DNA from: Promethearchaeota archaeon
GTDB lineage: Archaea > Asgardarchaeota > Lokiarchaeia > Sigynarchaeales > SOKP01
Length of the DNA: 64,000 nt
Assembly (NCBI GenBank): GCA_014730295.1
Contig: WJIN01000143.1
Location: 45,007-109,006, forward strand
Direction of reading: 5' to 3'
In this document: one piece after another, positions 1-9,627 of the stretch
Layout: each line of letters starts with the position of its first letter
Numbering within the stretch: the stretch's first letter is position 1
Notes under the pieces: model-generated
Told to the model about the DNA's origin: nothing
Databases searched by the model: none
What the model saw: only the letters and a program-made list of their open reading frames with translations
Program-made: the position numbers and the translations under genes

Positions 1-309
1 ACCTCCATCTTCCCAATAATGATAATGATCACTAATAAGGTGAGAATAGACACCATTTTCTCTAAGAATTTGAGGCATCGAATCATCAAACGGTTCTAAC
101 GGCCCCCAACTCCGATGAAGGAAGTTATATCTTCCAGAATGAATTTCTCTCCGAGCTGGCATACATGGTATACTTCCCGCATAACAATTATTAAAGATTA
201 CGCTCTTCTTTCCAAGGCGTTCAAAATTCGGCGCATGCACCCAAGAGTTTCCGTACGGAGGTAAAAACCTTCTATTAAGCGTGTCGAACATAATCATGAT
301 TACTTTCAT
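1..309 (-). CDS. Sulfatase family hydrolase, N-terminal part (runs off window)
   Basis: The 103 visible residues are the N-terminus of a sulfatase of the alkaline-phosphatase superfamily. The start MKVIMIMFDT gives the first metal-ligand Asp (D9). C49-M-P-A-R53 matches the CxPxR signature in which the Cys is converted to formylglycine. HSGRY and a SDHYHYWEDGG stretch are also typical of the family. The C-terminal two thirds lie outside the window, so substrate and length are unknown. The start is the first ATG after stops. I see no signal peptide, so a cytoplasmic enzyme or a phosphodiesterase-like relative is possible. The family call is firm; whether it is a true sulfatase is inference. Confidence 0.85.
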   Translation of the reverse strand, partial: MKVIMIMFDTLNRRFLPPYGNSWVHAPNFERLGKKSVIFNNCYAGSIPCMPARREIHSGRYNFLHRSWGPLEPFDDSMPQILRENGVYSHLISDHYHYWEDGG

Positions 310-550
310 TTTTCACACCAATGAGCTTTTTTAAGATTATTTGATAGATTTAACTATTTACATATAGAATAAATTGTGATCCTATATCAATCTCAACTTA
401 CATTACTATCAGATCTCAAGTTAGAAAGAATAATAGACTACAAAATTTTGATATGCTGGTATTTCATTCTGAAGATAAGTTTTATTATTATATATGACTT
501 AATTGAAATATCATACAGATTTAGAATTAATTTGTATAAGGCTGATGAAA

Positions 551-2101
551 ATGGAACAAAACGTAATACTAGTATTAGATATAGGAACGACCAATATCAA
601 AGCCCTTTTATTTGATAAGCAAGGAGAAATAGTCGGAGAGGCAAGACGTCGACCCGAATATATTATGAATGAGAAAGGGCAAGTTGAGCAAGATCCAAAT
701 CAAATTTGGCAATATAGTAAGGAAGCCATTGAAGAAGTTATTGAAAAAAAGAACTTAAGTGCATCTGAAATTCAATGCATGGGTATCACCACGCAGAGAG
801 CTTCTTTTTGTATGTGGGATAAACGTGATGGAAGATTATATTCAAATATCATCACATGGCAAGATAAACGCGCTGCAGAATATGCTGATAAAATGACAAA
901 CAGTTTCTTTTTCAAATTTCTACGCGGATTTGCCAAGGTTGCGCATGCACTGACGAAAAGTACAAAAATGCTTACAGCATCGATGCTCCAATTTAACTCG
1001 GACTATGCCTCTATTCGTACATCTTATTTTCTTAAACATAATCCAAAAGTAAATGAACTCATCCAAGATCCAAAGACATCTATCGCTTGGGGTACAATAG
1101 ATACGTGGGTTTTATGGAATTTGACAGAAGGGAGAGTACACGCAACTGACTATTCGAATTGCTCTTCTACTGGAATGTTGGATCCCTTTACTCTAGATTG
1201 GAATTCTATTGTTGTAGATAAATTAGAAATTCCCATACACATTCTTCCTGATATAAAGGATACAAATGGAGATTTTGGAGTTACTAAACTTTTCGGGAAC
1301 GGAGAAATTCCTATTCGTAGTGTTATTGCAGATCAACAAGCCTCTCTATTTGGACAATGTTGTTTTGATTATGGTGATATGAAAGTAACGAATGGAACAG
1401 GTTCCTTTGTAGATTTAAACACGGGAGATGAGCCATTCGCGTCTAAAAGAAAATTGTATCCTTTAGTGGCATGGAGGCTTGATGGGGAGATTAGATACAT
1501 TTTAGAGGGCTTATCTCATAATACAGGGAATATTATCGATTGGATACAAGAGGAGCTTGAGCTTTATAGCGATCCTGCTAAAACTGAGGAGATGGCTAAG
1601 AGTGTGGAATCAACTGGCGGAGTTTTCTTTTTACCAACATTTTCTAGTGGAATCTCCTTTCCATACTGGGATCCAACCGCGCGGGGAAACATTTTTGGCA
1701 TTAGTATGCAAACGAAAAAAGAACATATCGTGCGAGCCGTTCTCAACGGGATATGCTTTCGAATAAAAGATTTTGTTGAAGGGATTATTGCTGATACGGG
1801 AATCCATGTGGATAAAATAAAAGCGGATGGCGGAGTATCTCAAAACACCTATATACTTCAGTTTCTCGCAGATATTCTGGGAATGGAAGTCGAACATTCA
1901 AAAAATCCAGAAACTACTGCCTTAGGTGCTGCATTTATCGCAGGATTAAAAACCGGATTCTGGGACTCTAGAGATCAATTAAAAGAAATCAGAAAAGTCG
2001 ATAAAATATATAAACCGAAAATGAGTGAGGAGCGCCGAAATAAATTATATAACGCTTGGAAAGATATTATCAGAAGATCTCTCAATTATAATAATTTCTA
2101 A
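551..2101 (+). CDS. FGGY-family carbohydrate kinase, glycerol-kinase-like
   Basis: About 516 residues, the usual size for FGGY kinases. The N-terminal phosphate motif is LDIGTTNIKALLFD. A central ADQQASLFGQ and NGTGSFVDLNTG match the glycerol/xylulose kinase core, and the C-terminal adenosine region reads DGGVSQNTYILQFLADILG followed by ETTALGAAFIAGL, closest in style to GlpK. The glycerol-kinase substrate motif is altered (TTQRASFCMWD rather than the usual NQRET form), so the sugar or polyol is uncertain. The ATG at 551 is preferred because an AAGG sits 9 nt upstream; an ATG at 545 is too close to it. It stands alone, upstream of the tryptophan operon. Confidence 0.85.
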   Translation: MEQNVILVLDIGTTNIKALLFDKQGEIVGEARRRPEYIMNEKGQVEQDPNQIWQYSKEAIEEVIEKKNLSASEIQCMGITTQRASFCMWDKRDGRLYSNIITWQDKRAAEYADKMTNSFFFKFLRGFAKVAHALTKSTKMLTASMLQFNSDYASIRTSYFLKHNPKVNELIQDPKTSIAWGTIDTWVLWNLTEGRVHATDYSNCSSTGMLDPFTLDWNSIVVDKLEIPIHILPDIKDTNGDFGVTKLFGNGEIPIRSVIADQQASLFGQCCFDYGDMKVTNGTGSFVDLNTGDEPFASKRKLYPLVAWRLDGEIRYILEGLSHNTGNIIDWIQEELELYSDPAKTEEMAKSVESTGGVFFLPTFSSGISFPYWDPTARGNIFGISMQTKKEHIVRAVLNGICFRIKDFVEGIIADTGIHVDKIKADGGVSQNTYILQFLADILGMEVEHSKNPETTALGAAFIAGLKTGFWDSRDQLKEIRKVDKIYKPKMSEERRNKLYNAWKDIIRRSLNYNNF

Positions 2102-2335
2102 TCAATCTTATTTCTTTTTCATTTTTATTATTTCGATTAAATAAGCTAATATTTTCCGAATTTTTTGATATACGATTTCTAATTCTAAAGAATTTCCTAA
2201 TATTAAGTATAAAGATATAAATATGAAGAATTCTTAAAACCTCTATCAACTTCAAAATCAATTTTGATATATTATGAAAATTAATCATTTAATAGCTGTT
2301 TCTTTTAAGGGCAAAATTTGGTTTTGGGCTTGGCG

Positions 2336-2364
2336 TTGGCATGCATAAAATTTGCATCGGCCAA
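2336..2364. promoter_or_regulatory. Inverted repeat / hairpin upstream of the trp operon
   Basis: TTGGC-ATGCA, a 7-nt loop, then TGCAT-cg-GCCAA: ten base pairs with a 2-nt bulge, in otherwise AT-rich DNA. It lies about 230 nt after the FGGY kinase gene and about 145 nt before the small ORF that opens the tryptophan operon. It could be a terminator of the kinase transcript (pyrimidine-rich sequence follows) or an operator or leader structure for trp. The sequence alone does not decide. Confidence 0.45.
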
Positions 2365-2463
2365 TTGAAATTTCTTTAATCTTTTCTCGTTTATCAATTT
2401 TCTTGCTGTAATAAAAGAAGAGATATTAAAATGCAGTAGAAGAGAGCATCGGGGGAAGATACT

Positions 2464-2478
2464 TAATATTATATTTTT
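2464..2478 (+). promoter_or_regulatory. Possible TATA box for the trp operon
   Basis: A TAATATTATATTTT stretch lies 30-45 nt before the ATG at 2508, a spacing compatible with an archaeal TATA box and a short leader. The whole region is AT-rich, so the match is weak evidence by itself. Confidence 0.3.
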
Positions 2479-2507
2479 TTTAAGAAAATCAAAATTTTAA
2501 ATTTAAA

Positions 2508-2786
2508 ATGAGAAATGTGATAAAAAATTTGAAAAAATTAGAAGATGTTAATGAAGACACAAATTTGAATAGTTTTAACCAGGCAAAATTCAAAAAAGAT
2601 TCAGAAAATGTTCAAATAATCTACAAAAAAATTATAACCCTCATAAATAATACTTATAGTTATATGCTAGGTCCCGAAAAGAATAGAACCGCTACCTTCA
2701 TTTCGCAAAATTATGAAAACATTTATGAGATCCTGAAAATGTGTAAAAAAAATCACAATTCTACAGATTTGGGAGGACAATTATGA
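2508..2786 (+). CDS. Small uncharacterised protein opening the trp operon
   Basis: A 92-residue, Lys/Asn-rich, probably helical protein whose stop overlaps the start of trpD (ATGATGG junction). It is therefore co-transcribed and translationally coupled with trpD. I recognise no domain. It has no Trp residues, so it is not a classical attenuation leader peptide. A motif-like stretch GPEKNRTATFISQNYE sits near residue 55. It might be an accessory or regulatory subunit, or a diverged chorismate-mutase-like helical protein; the latter is speculation. The tight overlap with trpD argues that it is real. Confidence 0.6.
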   Translation: MRNVIKNLKKLEDVNEDTNLNSFNQAKFKKDSENVQIIYKKIITLINNTYSYMLGPEKNRTATFISQNYENIYEILKMCKKNHNSTDLGGQL

Positions 2787-3838
2787 TGGAACAAATTGTT
2801 TATGCGATAAAAAAAGTAAGTAAAAGATATAATCTCACGATTGAAGAATCAATGAATATCATGAAAGATATCATGAATGGAAAAGTAAAATCCTCTCAAT
2901 TAGGTGCATTTTTAGTAGCAATGGCTATGAAAGGTGAGACTGTTGATGAGTTGATTGGTTTTGCCAGAATTATGCGAAAGTACGCCAAAAATATAAATCC
3001 TTCTGTAAAAAATGTTTTAGTAGATACATGTGGGACAGGGGGAGATAAGATAAAAACTTTTAATATTAGTACTATCACGGCATTTGTTATAGCAGGAGCA
3101 GGGATTTATGTGGCAAAACACGGAAATAGAGCGGTAACAAGTAAATGTGGGAGTGCAGATTTATTAGAAGGTTTAGGAGTAAACATAAATCTTAGTCCTG
3201 AAAGAGTAAAGGAATGTATTGAAAACGTTGGAATTGGATTTATGTTCGCGCCCTTATTTCATCCTGCTATGAAACATGCTATGCCAATAAGACAAGAACT
3301 CAAAATAAGAACCGTTTTTAATATTCTCGGTCCCCTTACTAATCCCGCGGGAGCAAAGTGTCATGTTCTGGGAGTGTTCGATAAATCCTTGCTATCCTTG
3401 ATGGCTAAAGCATTAGGTGAGGGGTTAGGAGGTAAGCACGTATTTACGGTTCATAATTCTTCTGGAATTGATGAGTTGGCACCTGTGGGTATAAACTATC
3501 TTTCGGAATATCATGACAATTCTTTAGAAAATTATGCAATAACGAACGAAGATTTTGGGATCCCCTCATGTGTTATAGAAGACTTACACGTACCTTCAAG
3601 AGAAGATCATTTTAAAATCGCTGTAAATATATTAAAAAACAGATTAGTTGGGGCAAAACACAATACGATTCTAATGAATAGTGCTTTGGCATTGAAATCT
3701 TCAGGATTGGTAAATGATTTTGTTGAAGGTATTGAAATAGCTTCTCAATCTATTGAAACTGGACGGGCGTATGAGAAATTAGAGCAGCTTATTGAATTCT
3801 CTGAGGGAAATATTGCCAGATTAAAACAATATAACTAA
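2783..3838 (+). CDS. trpD: Anthranilate phosphoribosyltransferase
   Basis: 351 residues, normal for TrpD. It transfers the phosphoribosyl group of PRPP to anthranilate, the second step from chorismate to tryptophan. The PRPP/Mg motif CGTGGDKIKTFNIST is near residues 82-96, KHGNRAVTSKCGSADLLE follows, and the anthranilate-binding region ends in TVFNILGPLTNPA. A strong GGAGG lies 7 nt before the ATG at 2783; the next codon is also ATG. It is the first canonical gene of a contiguous trpDCFBAEG operon and overlaps the preceding small ORF by 4 nt. Confidence 0.97.
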   Translation: MMEQIVYAIKKVSKRYNLTIEESMNIMKDIMNGKVKSSQLGAFLVAMAMKGETVDELIGFARIMRKYAKNINPSVKNVLVDTCGTGGDKIKTFNISTITAFVIAGAGIYVAKHGNRAVTSKCGSADLLEGLGVNINLSPERVKECIENVGIGFMFAPLFHPAMKHAMPIRQELKIRTVFNILGPLTNPAGAKCHVLGVFDKSLLSLMAKALGEGLGGKHVFTVHNSSGIDELAPVGINYLSEYHDNSLENYAITNEDFGIPSCVIEDLHVPSREDHFKIAVNILKNRLVGAKHNTILMNSALALKSSGLVNDFVEGIEIASQSIETGRAYEKLEQLIEFSEGNIARLKQYN

Positions 3839-3852
3839 CTTAGGAGATGAAT

Positions 3853-4647
3853 ATGAGCCAAATTATTCAAAAATTAATAGAAAATAGAATAAAATCACTC
3901 AGAGAACAAAAAGAGAATTTAGATAAAATTTCTCACTTAAACGTTTTCCCAAATAGAAAAAAGTTGAGTGAGAATATTGAAAATAAGAATAAGGTTTCTA
4001 TAATAGCGGAAATTAAGCCCGCTTCTCCAACCTTGGGACTTATTAGGAAAACTTTCAATATTTCAAATATTGCTAAGAAAATGGAAAAAGGAGGTGCTAT
4101 CGGTTTAAGTATAATTACAGAACCAACCTATTTTAATGGTTCATTTGAAAATCTGATAGAAGCTATGAATACGAGCATCTTACCTTGTCTGATGAAAGAT
4201 TTTATCATTGATGAGATTCAAATGGAGATTGCGAAGTATGTAGGTGTTAAAAATATTCTATTGATTAATTATCTCATTAATATTGAAAAAATGTTTGAAT
4301 TATCTTTAAAATACGGTTTAGAACCTTTGGTTGAAATTCATAAAAAAGAAGAATTGAGCGATATAGAACATTTATTTGAGGTTGGATTCAAACCAAAATT
4401 GATTGGGGTAAATAACAGAAATCTTAAGACACTAAATACAGATCTAACGACTTCTACGCAATTGATTCCAGAAGTTAGGAATAAATTTGGCGAAAAAGTG
4501 AAAATCATTAGCGAAAGTGGTATAAATACTTATAAAGATATTCAGTTTTTGCAAGGAACCGATGTGGATGCGTTTTTGATTGGGTCATCTATAATGAAAT
4601 CTGAGGATATAGTCAAGAAAATCAGAGATTTGAGAGGGAAAAAATAA
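3853..4647 (+). CDS. trpC: Indole-3-glycerol-phosphate synthase
   Basis: About 264 residues. It closes the indole ring from carboxyphenylaminodeoxyribulose phosphate. The TIM-barrel motifs are visible: IIAEIKPASPTLGLIR near the N-terminus (catalytic Lys in EIKPASP), CLMKDFIIDEIQ, LVEIHKKEEL, IGVNNRNLKTLNTDL and IISESGINT with IGSSIM near the end. TAGGAG directly abuts an earlier ATG at 3847, so the ATG at 3853, six bases further on, is the better start. The stop codon shares a base with the trpF start (TAATG). Confidence 0.96.
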   Translation: MSQIIQKLIENRIKSLREQKENLDKISHLNVFPNRKKLSENIENKNKVSIIAEIKPASPTLGLIRKTFNISNIAKKMEKGGAIGLSIITEPTYFNGSFENLIEAMNTSILPCLMKDFIIDEIQMEIAKYVGVKNILLINYLINIEKMFELSLKYGLEPLVEIHKKEELSDIEHLFEVGFKPKLIGVNNRNLKTLNTDLTTSTQLIPEVRNKFGEKVKIISESGINTYKDIQFLQGTDVDAFLIGSSIMKSEDIVKKIRDLRGKK

Positions 4648-5300
4648 TGGAGTATATTAAAATCTGTGGGATTCAAAAAGTGGAAGATTTAGAAATATGC
4701 ATAAAATATGGAGCAACTGCAATAGGTTTTGTTTATAATGTATCTAATTCTCCACGGAATCTCTCTAAGAAGAGAGTTAAAGAATTAATAAAGGAGACTA
4801 ATAAAAGAATAAATACTGTATGTGTGATTAAGGTTAAAAGTCTCAAAGAAATTACTGAAACATATCGAGAAATCGATACAGATTTCATACAGGTCCATTC
4901 AAATTTGGACTTTTCTGAATTAATCCTCCTTCCAAAAGAATTGAAAAGGAAACTAATAATTTCTAAAAAATTAAATCCTTCTCTAAATAAAAATTTACAA
5001 CACTATACAAATGAGTTTTTTGCATTTCTTATTGATTCTAGTGAGGGATCTGGAAAAGAACTTAATATATCCAGAGTCAGGTCTTTTCTAATAGGTTTGG
5101 AAGGTACGAGAATTATTCTCGCTGGAGGAATATGCAAAAAAAATATCAGAAGAATTATATCAAAATTAAATCCCTATGGAATAGATCTCAGTAGCTCATT
5201 GGAAATAAAAAAGGGGATTAAAAGTAAAAAGAAAATTGAAACATTTTTAAAATACATAAAAAAAATTAATAAAAATAAAATTGTGAAATATGAAATATAA
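4647..5300 (+). CDS. trpF: Phosphoribosylanthranilate isomerase
   Basis: 217 residues. It isomerises phosphoribosylanthranilate. [15 protein letters not shown] carries the KICG motif with the catalytic Cys; [21 protein letters not shown] and IQVHSN follow; the catalytic Asp region is [10 protein letters not shown] and the phosphate-binding loop is [11 protein letters not shown] with GIDLSSSLE. The coding sequence is very AT-rich with Lys/Asn/Ile bias, more so than the purine genes. It starts on the last base of trpC and its end overlaps trpB by about 11 nt, so the operon is translationally coupled. Confidence 0.95.
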   Translation: MEYIKICGIQKVEDLEICIKYGATAIGFVYNVSNSPRNLSKKRVKELIKETNKRINTVCVIKVKSLKEITETYREIDTDFIQVHSNLDFSELILLPKELKRKLIISKKLNPSLNKNLQHYTNEFFAFLIDSSEGSGKELNISRVRSFLIGLEGTRIILAGGICKKNIRRIISKLNPYGIDLSSSLEIKKGIKSKKKIETFLKYIKKINKNKIVKYEI

Positions 5301-6489
5301 AGATACTTATCCCGATGAAAGGGGCAGATTCGGAGACTTTGGGGGCATATTTGCTCCAGAAATTCTAATGCCAGCTTTGAAAGAGCTTGAAAATGCATAT
5401 AGGAAATATGTATATGAGGAAGAATTTCAAAACGAATTGAAAGGAATATTAGAAACATATAGTGGGCGACCAACTCCACTCTATTTTGCTAAAAAATTAA
5501 GCGATAATTTAGGTTGTAAAGTCTATCTTAAACGAGAAGATCTAAATCATGGAGGTGCCCATAAAATTAATAATGTTATTGGACAAACTTTACTTGCTAA
5601 AAAAATGGGGAAAAATAAACTCATAGCGGAAACTGGAGCAGGGCAGCATGGGTTTGCAACAGCTATTGCAGGAGCATATTTCGATATGCCAACAAAAATC
5701 TTTATGGGTGAGATTGATATAAAACGTCAATCATATAATGTTTATCGTATGCAATTACTTGGTGCAGAAGTAATTCCTGTAAAAACAGGTTCAAAAACAT
5801 TAAAAGATGCTATAAATGATGGATTGAGATATTGGATTGCAAATATAGAAGATACTCATTATGTGATGGGAAGCGTAGTAGGACCTCATCCCTACCCTGT
5901 TTTAGTACGGGAATTTCAGAGGATAATAGGAAAAGAAATTAAAGAACAAATCAACATTGCTGAAGGAAAATTACCAACCGCAATTATTGCTTGTGTGGGT
6001 GGTGGAAGTAATGCGATAGGGTCGTTTTATGAATTTATTGATGATGATGTTGATTTATACGGCGTAGAGGCGGCTGGGAAAGGAAAAGAAACAGGAAAAC
6101 ATTCAATTGCTTTGGGGTTGGGACGTAAAGGAGTATTACATGGTGCACTTCAATATCTTCTACAGGATGAATATGGAAATATATTAGAAACTCATTCTAT
6201 TAGTGCTGGATTAGATTATCCTGGAGTTGGTCCTGAACATTGCCATCTAAAAGAAAAGCATCGACTTATGATTGGGGAAGCAACAGATCTGGAAGCACTA
6301 GCAGCTTTTAAAAAATTATCATTATTAGAAGGAATAATCCCAGCTCTTGAATCATCTCATGCTTTGGCTTACCTAGAAAAAATTAAAGAGAAATTTAGCA
6401 ACGAAGATATTGTAATTGTAAATTTATCTGGAAGTGGAAGTAAAGATTTAGGAATTGTAAAAAAACACTTGGAGTTTAAGATAAAATGA
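5290..6489 (+). CDS. trpB: Tryptophan synthase beta chain
   Basis: 399 residues, the canonical TrpB1 type. It condenses indole and serine with PLP. The PLP lysine is in [40 protein letters not shown] (phosphate loop), [15 protein letters not shown] and the C-terminal NLSGSGSKD are all intact. It overlaps trpF upstream, and its stop overlaps the trpA ATG (ATGA), as expected for an alpha2beta2 complex with TrpA. Confidence 0.98.
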   Translation: MKYKDTYPDERGRFGDFGGIFAPEILMPALKELENAYRKYVYEEEFQNELKGILETYSGRPTPLYFAKKLSDNLGCKVYLKREDLNHGGAHKINNVIGQTLLAKKMGKNKLIAETGAGQHGFATAIAGAYFDMPTKIFMGEIDIKRQSYNVYRMQLLGAEVIPVKTGSKTLKDAINDGLRYWIANIEDTHYVMGSVVGPHPYPVLVREFQRIIGKEIKEQINIAEGKLPTAIIACVGGGSNAIGSFYEFIDDDVDLYGVEAAGKGKETGKHSIALGLGRKGVLHGALQYLLQDEYGNILETHSISAGLDYPGVGPEHCHLKEKHRLMIGEATDLEALAAFKKLSLLEGIIPALESSHALAYLEKIKEKFSNEDIVIVNLSGSGSKDLGIVKKHLEFKIK

Positions 6490-7328
6490 AGCAGAAAAAC
6501 AGAATACACAATCTTTTTAAAGATAATAAAGAAAAGGATAAAAAATATTTTATGCCATTTTTAGTTGCTGGAGATCCTAGTACTAGTAAATTTATTGAAC
6601 TTATACTCGCACTAGAACCTTATGCTGATATTCTGGAAATAGGAATTCCTTTTTCAGATCCAATAGCAGACGGGGAAACTGTACAAGAAGCAAATCTTAG
6701 AGCTTTCAAAGCAGGAATTAATACAGACAAAGCAATTGCAGCAATTAAACGGATCAGGAAAAATACAAATAAACCTATTGTTGTACTAACTTATTATAAC
6801 ATACTTATCCAGGGATCAAATACAATTGAACACGCACTTGATATTACTTTTGGTAAGATGAAAGCAGTGGGTATTGATGGTATTGTAATAGCTGATCTTC
6901 CTGTTGAAGAGGCTGATTTAGCCCTTAAGATGGCGAAAAAGTATGATATTTCAATTATTTTTATAATTGCCCCCTCTACAACTGAAGAAAGGCTTAATAA
7001 AATCTTGACCGTCGCGGATGGTTTTCTTTATTTAATATCAGTTATGGGGATAACCGGAGCAAGGAAAAGTATAGAGGAAATTACAAAAAATACTATTAAA
7101 AAAGTTAAGAGAAAAATAAGAGATAACTTTCCAATTTTTTTAGGATTTGGAATCTCAACCCCTAATCATTCTCAAACTATAATTAAACTCGGGGCAGATG
7201 GCGTTATAATTGGTTCTGCTATAATAGAAATAATAAAGAAAAATCTTGATAATTTTTATCTAATGAAAAAACAACTTATAAATTTCGTGTCCTCAATTAA
7301 AGATTCAATAACCTCGAAAAGTGAGTGA
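6486..7328 (+). CDS. trpA: Tryptophan synthase alpha chain
   Basis: 280 residues, slightly long for TrpA because of a basic N-terminal extension. It cleaves indole-3-glycerol phosphate and channels indole to Trp[25 protein letters not shown] contains the catalytic Glu/Asp region, VVLTYYNIL and [15 protein letters not shown] follow, then [13 protein letters not shown], the [15 protein letters not shown] loop and [12 protein letters not shown] with [12 protein letters not shown]. It overlaps trpB by 4 nt, and trpE starts 3 nt after its stop. Confidence 0.97.
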   Translation: MKQKNRIHNLFKDNKEKDKKYFMPFLVAGDPSTSKFIELILALEPYADILEIGIPFSDPIADGETVQEANLRAFKAGINTDKAIAAIKRIRKNTNKPIVVLTYYNILIQGSNTIEHALDITFGKMKAVGIDGIVIADLPVEEADLALKMAKKYDISIIFIIAPSTTEERLNKILTVADGFLYLISVMGITGARKSIEEITKNTIKKVKRKIRDNFPIFLGFGISTPNHSQTIIKLGADGVIIGSAIIEIIKKNLDNFYLMKKQLINFVSSIKDSITSKSE

Positions 7329-7331
7329 TAA

Positions 7332-8828
7332 ATGGATTTTGATATTCATATTGAAAAAGTTGGAATTTTAAATGATATATTTGGTTTTTATAAATATCTG
7401 ATCAGTGAGAAAGGTTTGGAGAATCATGCGTTGTTGGAATCTTCTGCTAGAAATACTAATGAAACTCTCTTTAGCTTCATTGCATTAGAACCAGATTTCA
7501 TGCTTGAGATTAGAGATGATAACTTCAAAATTTATAATATAACCAGCGCAAGAGGAGAAGTAATTAAGGAATACTTAGAATCTAAAGATCCTACAGATAA
7601 AAGTTTACAAAATCCCTTACCCTTCAAAGATAATGTCGAATATAAAATGAATGCTATAGATACGCTTAGTCATCTTACTCCTTATTCAGAGGTTCCATTT
7701 TCTGAAATATTTCCCAGAAATATATTCTATGGTGGTATGTTAGGATATATTGGATATGATGTGGTCGCACCTCATGTGGGGTATAAGCCAAATAGCGAAT
7801 TCCCCGATATTCTTATGGGTCTTTTTACTAAAGTATTGGTTTATTCACATAATTCTAATACATTATTTATGATTGATAATAGTATTAGTGATTATACTAA
7901 AAATAAAGATATTAGTTATCAGCTAACTCTATTCAACCGAAAAGAAAAAGGATCAAATAAAGAGATTACTTCAACAGACTTTGATGAAATTGATGAATCT
8001 GATTTTAGATCTAATACGTCTCAATCAGCACACGCTCGAATGGTAGAGATTACAAAGAACCATATATTTTCGGGGGATATCATTCAAGCTGTAATCTCCA
8101 GGAGATTATATACTAAAAGTGAAGTAGATCCAATGTCCATTTATGAGGTATTAAGGTGCCAAAATCCTTCTCAGTATATGTATAATATAAACTTTGATGA
8201 TGTGAAAATTATTGGAAGCAGCCCAGAAGCGCTTATATCCAAAAATAAAGATATTTTGTCTACAGTCCCGATTGCCGGTACTATAAGAAGGGGGGAAACA
8301 AAAGAGGAGGATATTAAATTAGAAAAAGATTTATTAAATGATCCAAAAGAAAGGGCTGAACATATTATGTTGGTAGATTTAGCAAGAAATGATTTAGCTA
8401 AAGTTTCTTTCCCCGGTTCAGTTAACACATATGAATTGATGTCTATTCAAAAATATCAAAAAGTTCAGCATATTGTAAGTAAAATTCGAAGTAAAACCCC
8501 TTTAGATGGATATCAGGTATTAAAAAGTGTTTTTCCCGCTGGCACTCTTTCTGGGGCGCCAAAAAAACGTGCGATGGAAATTATCCAAGAACTAGAAACA
8601 GAATCGAGAGGTCCTTATGGAGGAGGTGTGGGATATTTTTCATTTAATGGAGATATGACATTTGCTATTGCTATTAGAACGCTATTTGGTAATAATAATA
8701 CTTATTTTGCTCAAGCAGGAGGTGGAATAGTTGCAGACAGCCAATCAGAATCCGAATTCAATGAAACATATAATAAGCTTTATAGTATTTTGAAATCTAT
8801 TAAAATTGCGGAGGCATTTTCCCAATGA
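7332..8828 (+). CDS. trpE: Anthranilate synthase component I
   Basis: 498 residues. With TrpG it makes anthranilate from chorismate and glutamine. The N-terminal ENHALLESSARN contains the LLES tryptophan feedback-inhibition motif, so the enzyme is probably allosterically inhibited by Trp. The chorismate-binding domain is complete: IIGSSPEALISKN, PIAGTIRRG, EHIMLVDLARNDLAKV, VFPAGTLSGAPKKRAMEII, PYGGGVGYFSFNGD, and the C-terminal QAGGGIVADSQSESEF. A GAGTGAT sequence precedes the ATG and the stop overlaps trpG by 4 nt. Confidence 0.97.
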   Translation: MDFDIHIEKVGILNDIFGFYKYLISEKGLENHALLESSARNTNETLFSFIALEPDFMLEIRDDNFKIYNITSARGEVIKEYLESKDPTDKSLQNPLPFKDNVEYKMNAIDTLSHLTPYSEVPFSEIFPRNIFYGGMLGYIGYDVVAPHVGYKPNSEFPDILMGLFTKVLVYSHNSNTLFMIDNSISDYTKNKDISYQLTLFNRKEKGSNKEITSTDFDEIDESDFRSNTSQSAHARMVEITKNHIFSGDIIQAVISRRLYTKSEVDPMSIYEVLRCQNPSQYMYNINFDDVKIIGSSPEALISKNKDILSTVPIAGTIRRGETKEEDIKLEKDLLNDPKERAEHIMLVDLARNDLAKVSFPGSVNTYELMSIQKYQKVQHIVSKIRSKTPLDGYQVLKSVFPAGTLSGAPKKRAMEIIQELETESRGPYGGGVGYFSFNGDMTFAIAIRTLFGNNNTYFAQAGGGIVADSQSESEFNETYNKLYSILKSIKIAEAFSQ

Positions 8829-9442
8829 ATATTCTATTTATTAATAATTATGATAGTTTTATCTACAACTTAGTTGATTATATCTCCCAATTGAAACCGA
8901 AAGCCACTATAATTATAGAAAATAATAATATTGATTTAGATAAAATCGAAAAGATGGATATTAGTGTCATATTAATATCACCAGGACCAGGTCATCCAAA
9001 ATATGATACTGGAAATATAATCCCCATAATTAAAGAAACTTATTCAAGGATCCCAATTTTAGGTATATGTCTAGGTCATCAAGCAATTGTAGAAGCTTTT
9101 GGAGAATTAGAAAATCCAGATAAAAAGATTGAATATGTTGGAAAAGCTAAAGTTGGTCCTAAACATGGAAAAATTTCTAAAATCTTCCATGACCAAGAAA
9201 GAATCTTAATAGGTTTACCGAATCCCTTATTGGGTGTCCGATATCATTCCCTTGCAGCTAAATCAGATATTTTGCCGAGAGATTTAATAATTACCGCAAC
9301 TGCTGATGATGGAACTATAATGGGGATACGACATAAAAATTATTTTGTTGAGGGTATCCAATTTCATCCAGAATCTATTATGATGAAACCTCATGGTAAA
9401 ATAATTTTATCCAATTTCTTAAATCTCTGCTTTAAAACATAA
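8825..9442 (+). CDS. trpG: Anthranilate synthase component II (glutamine amidotransferase)
   Basis: 205 residues, a class I glutamine amidotransferase that supplies ammonia to TrpE. It shows NYDSFIYNLVDYI at the N-terminus, the oxyanion region ISPGPGHP, the nucleophile Cys82 in LGICLGHQAI and the His/Glu pair in IQFHPESIMM. It is not fused to TrpD or TrpC. It is the last gene of the trpDCFBAEG operon, followed by about 185 bases of noncoding DNA with T-rich stretches that could terminate transcription. Confidence 0.97.
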   Translation: MNILFINNYDSFIYNLVDYISQLKPKATIIIENNNIDLDKIEKMDISVILISPGPGHPKYDTGNIIPIIKETYSRIPILGICLGHQAIVEAFGELENPDKKIEYVGKAKVGPKHGKISKIFHDQERILIGLPNPLLGVRYHSLAAKSDILPRDLIITATADDGTIMGIRHKNYFVEGIQFHPESIMMKPHGKIILSNFLNLCFKT

Positions 9443-9627
9443 TTTCTCCTTCTTTAAATAAGAATAATCACATTCTTTTAACCTTTATTTGGTTTTATTA
9501 TGCGATCCTATAATTTCATTAATTTCTTTAATAGTAAACTGAAAATTTCTTAAAAAAACAAAAAATATTTTTTGTATCTAATATTGCAAAAAATATAAGA
9601 TAATTCACGTGTCGCACTCTAAAAACG

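Larger units (their letters stand above)
2102..2507. other. Intergenic region upstream of the tryptophan operon
   Basis: About 400 AT-rich bases without a convincing gene. It holds a dyad (listed separately) and a TATA-like stretch just before the first small ORF. A 68-residue reading frame on the opposite strand has no recognisable features and is probably chance. Confidence 0.6.

Noticed and set aside
376..615. 79-residue frame overlapping the FGGY kinase start
   Set aside because: It overlaps a clear kinase gene in another frame and has no recognisable features.
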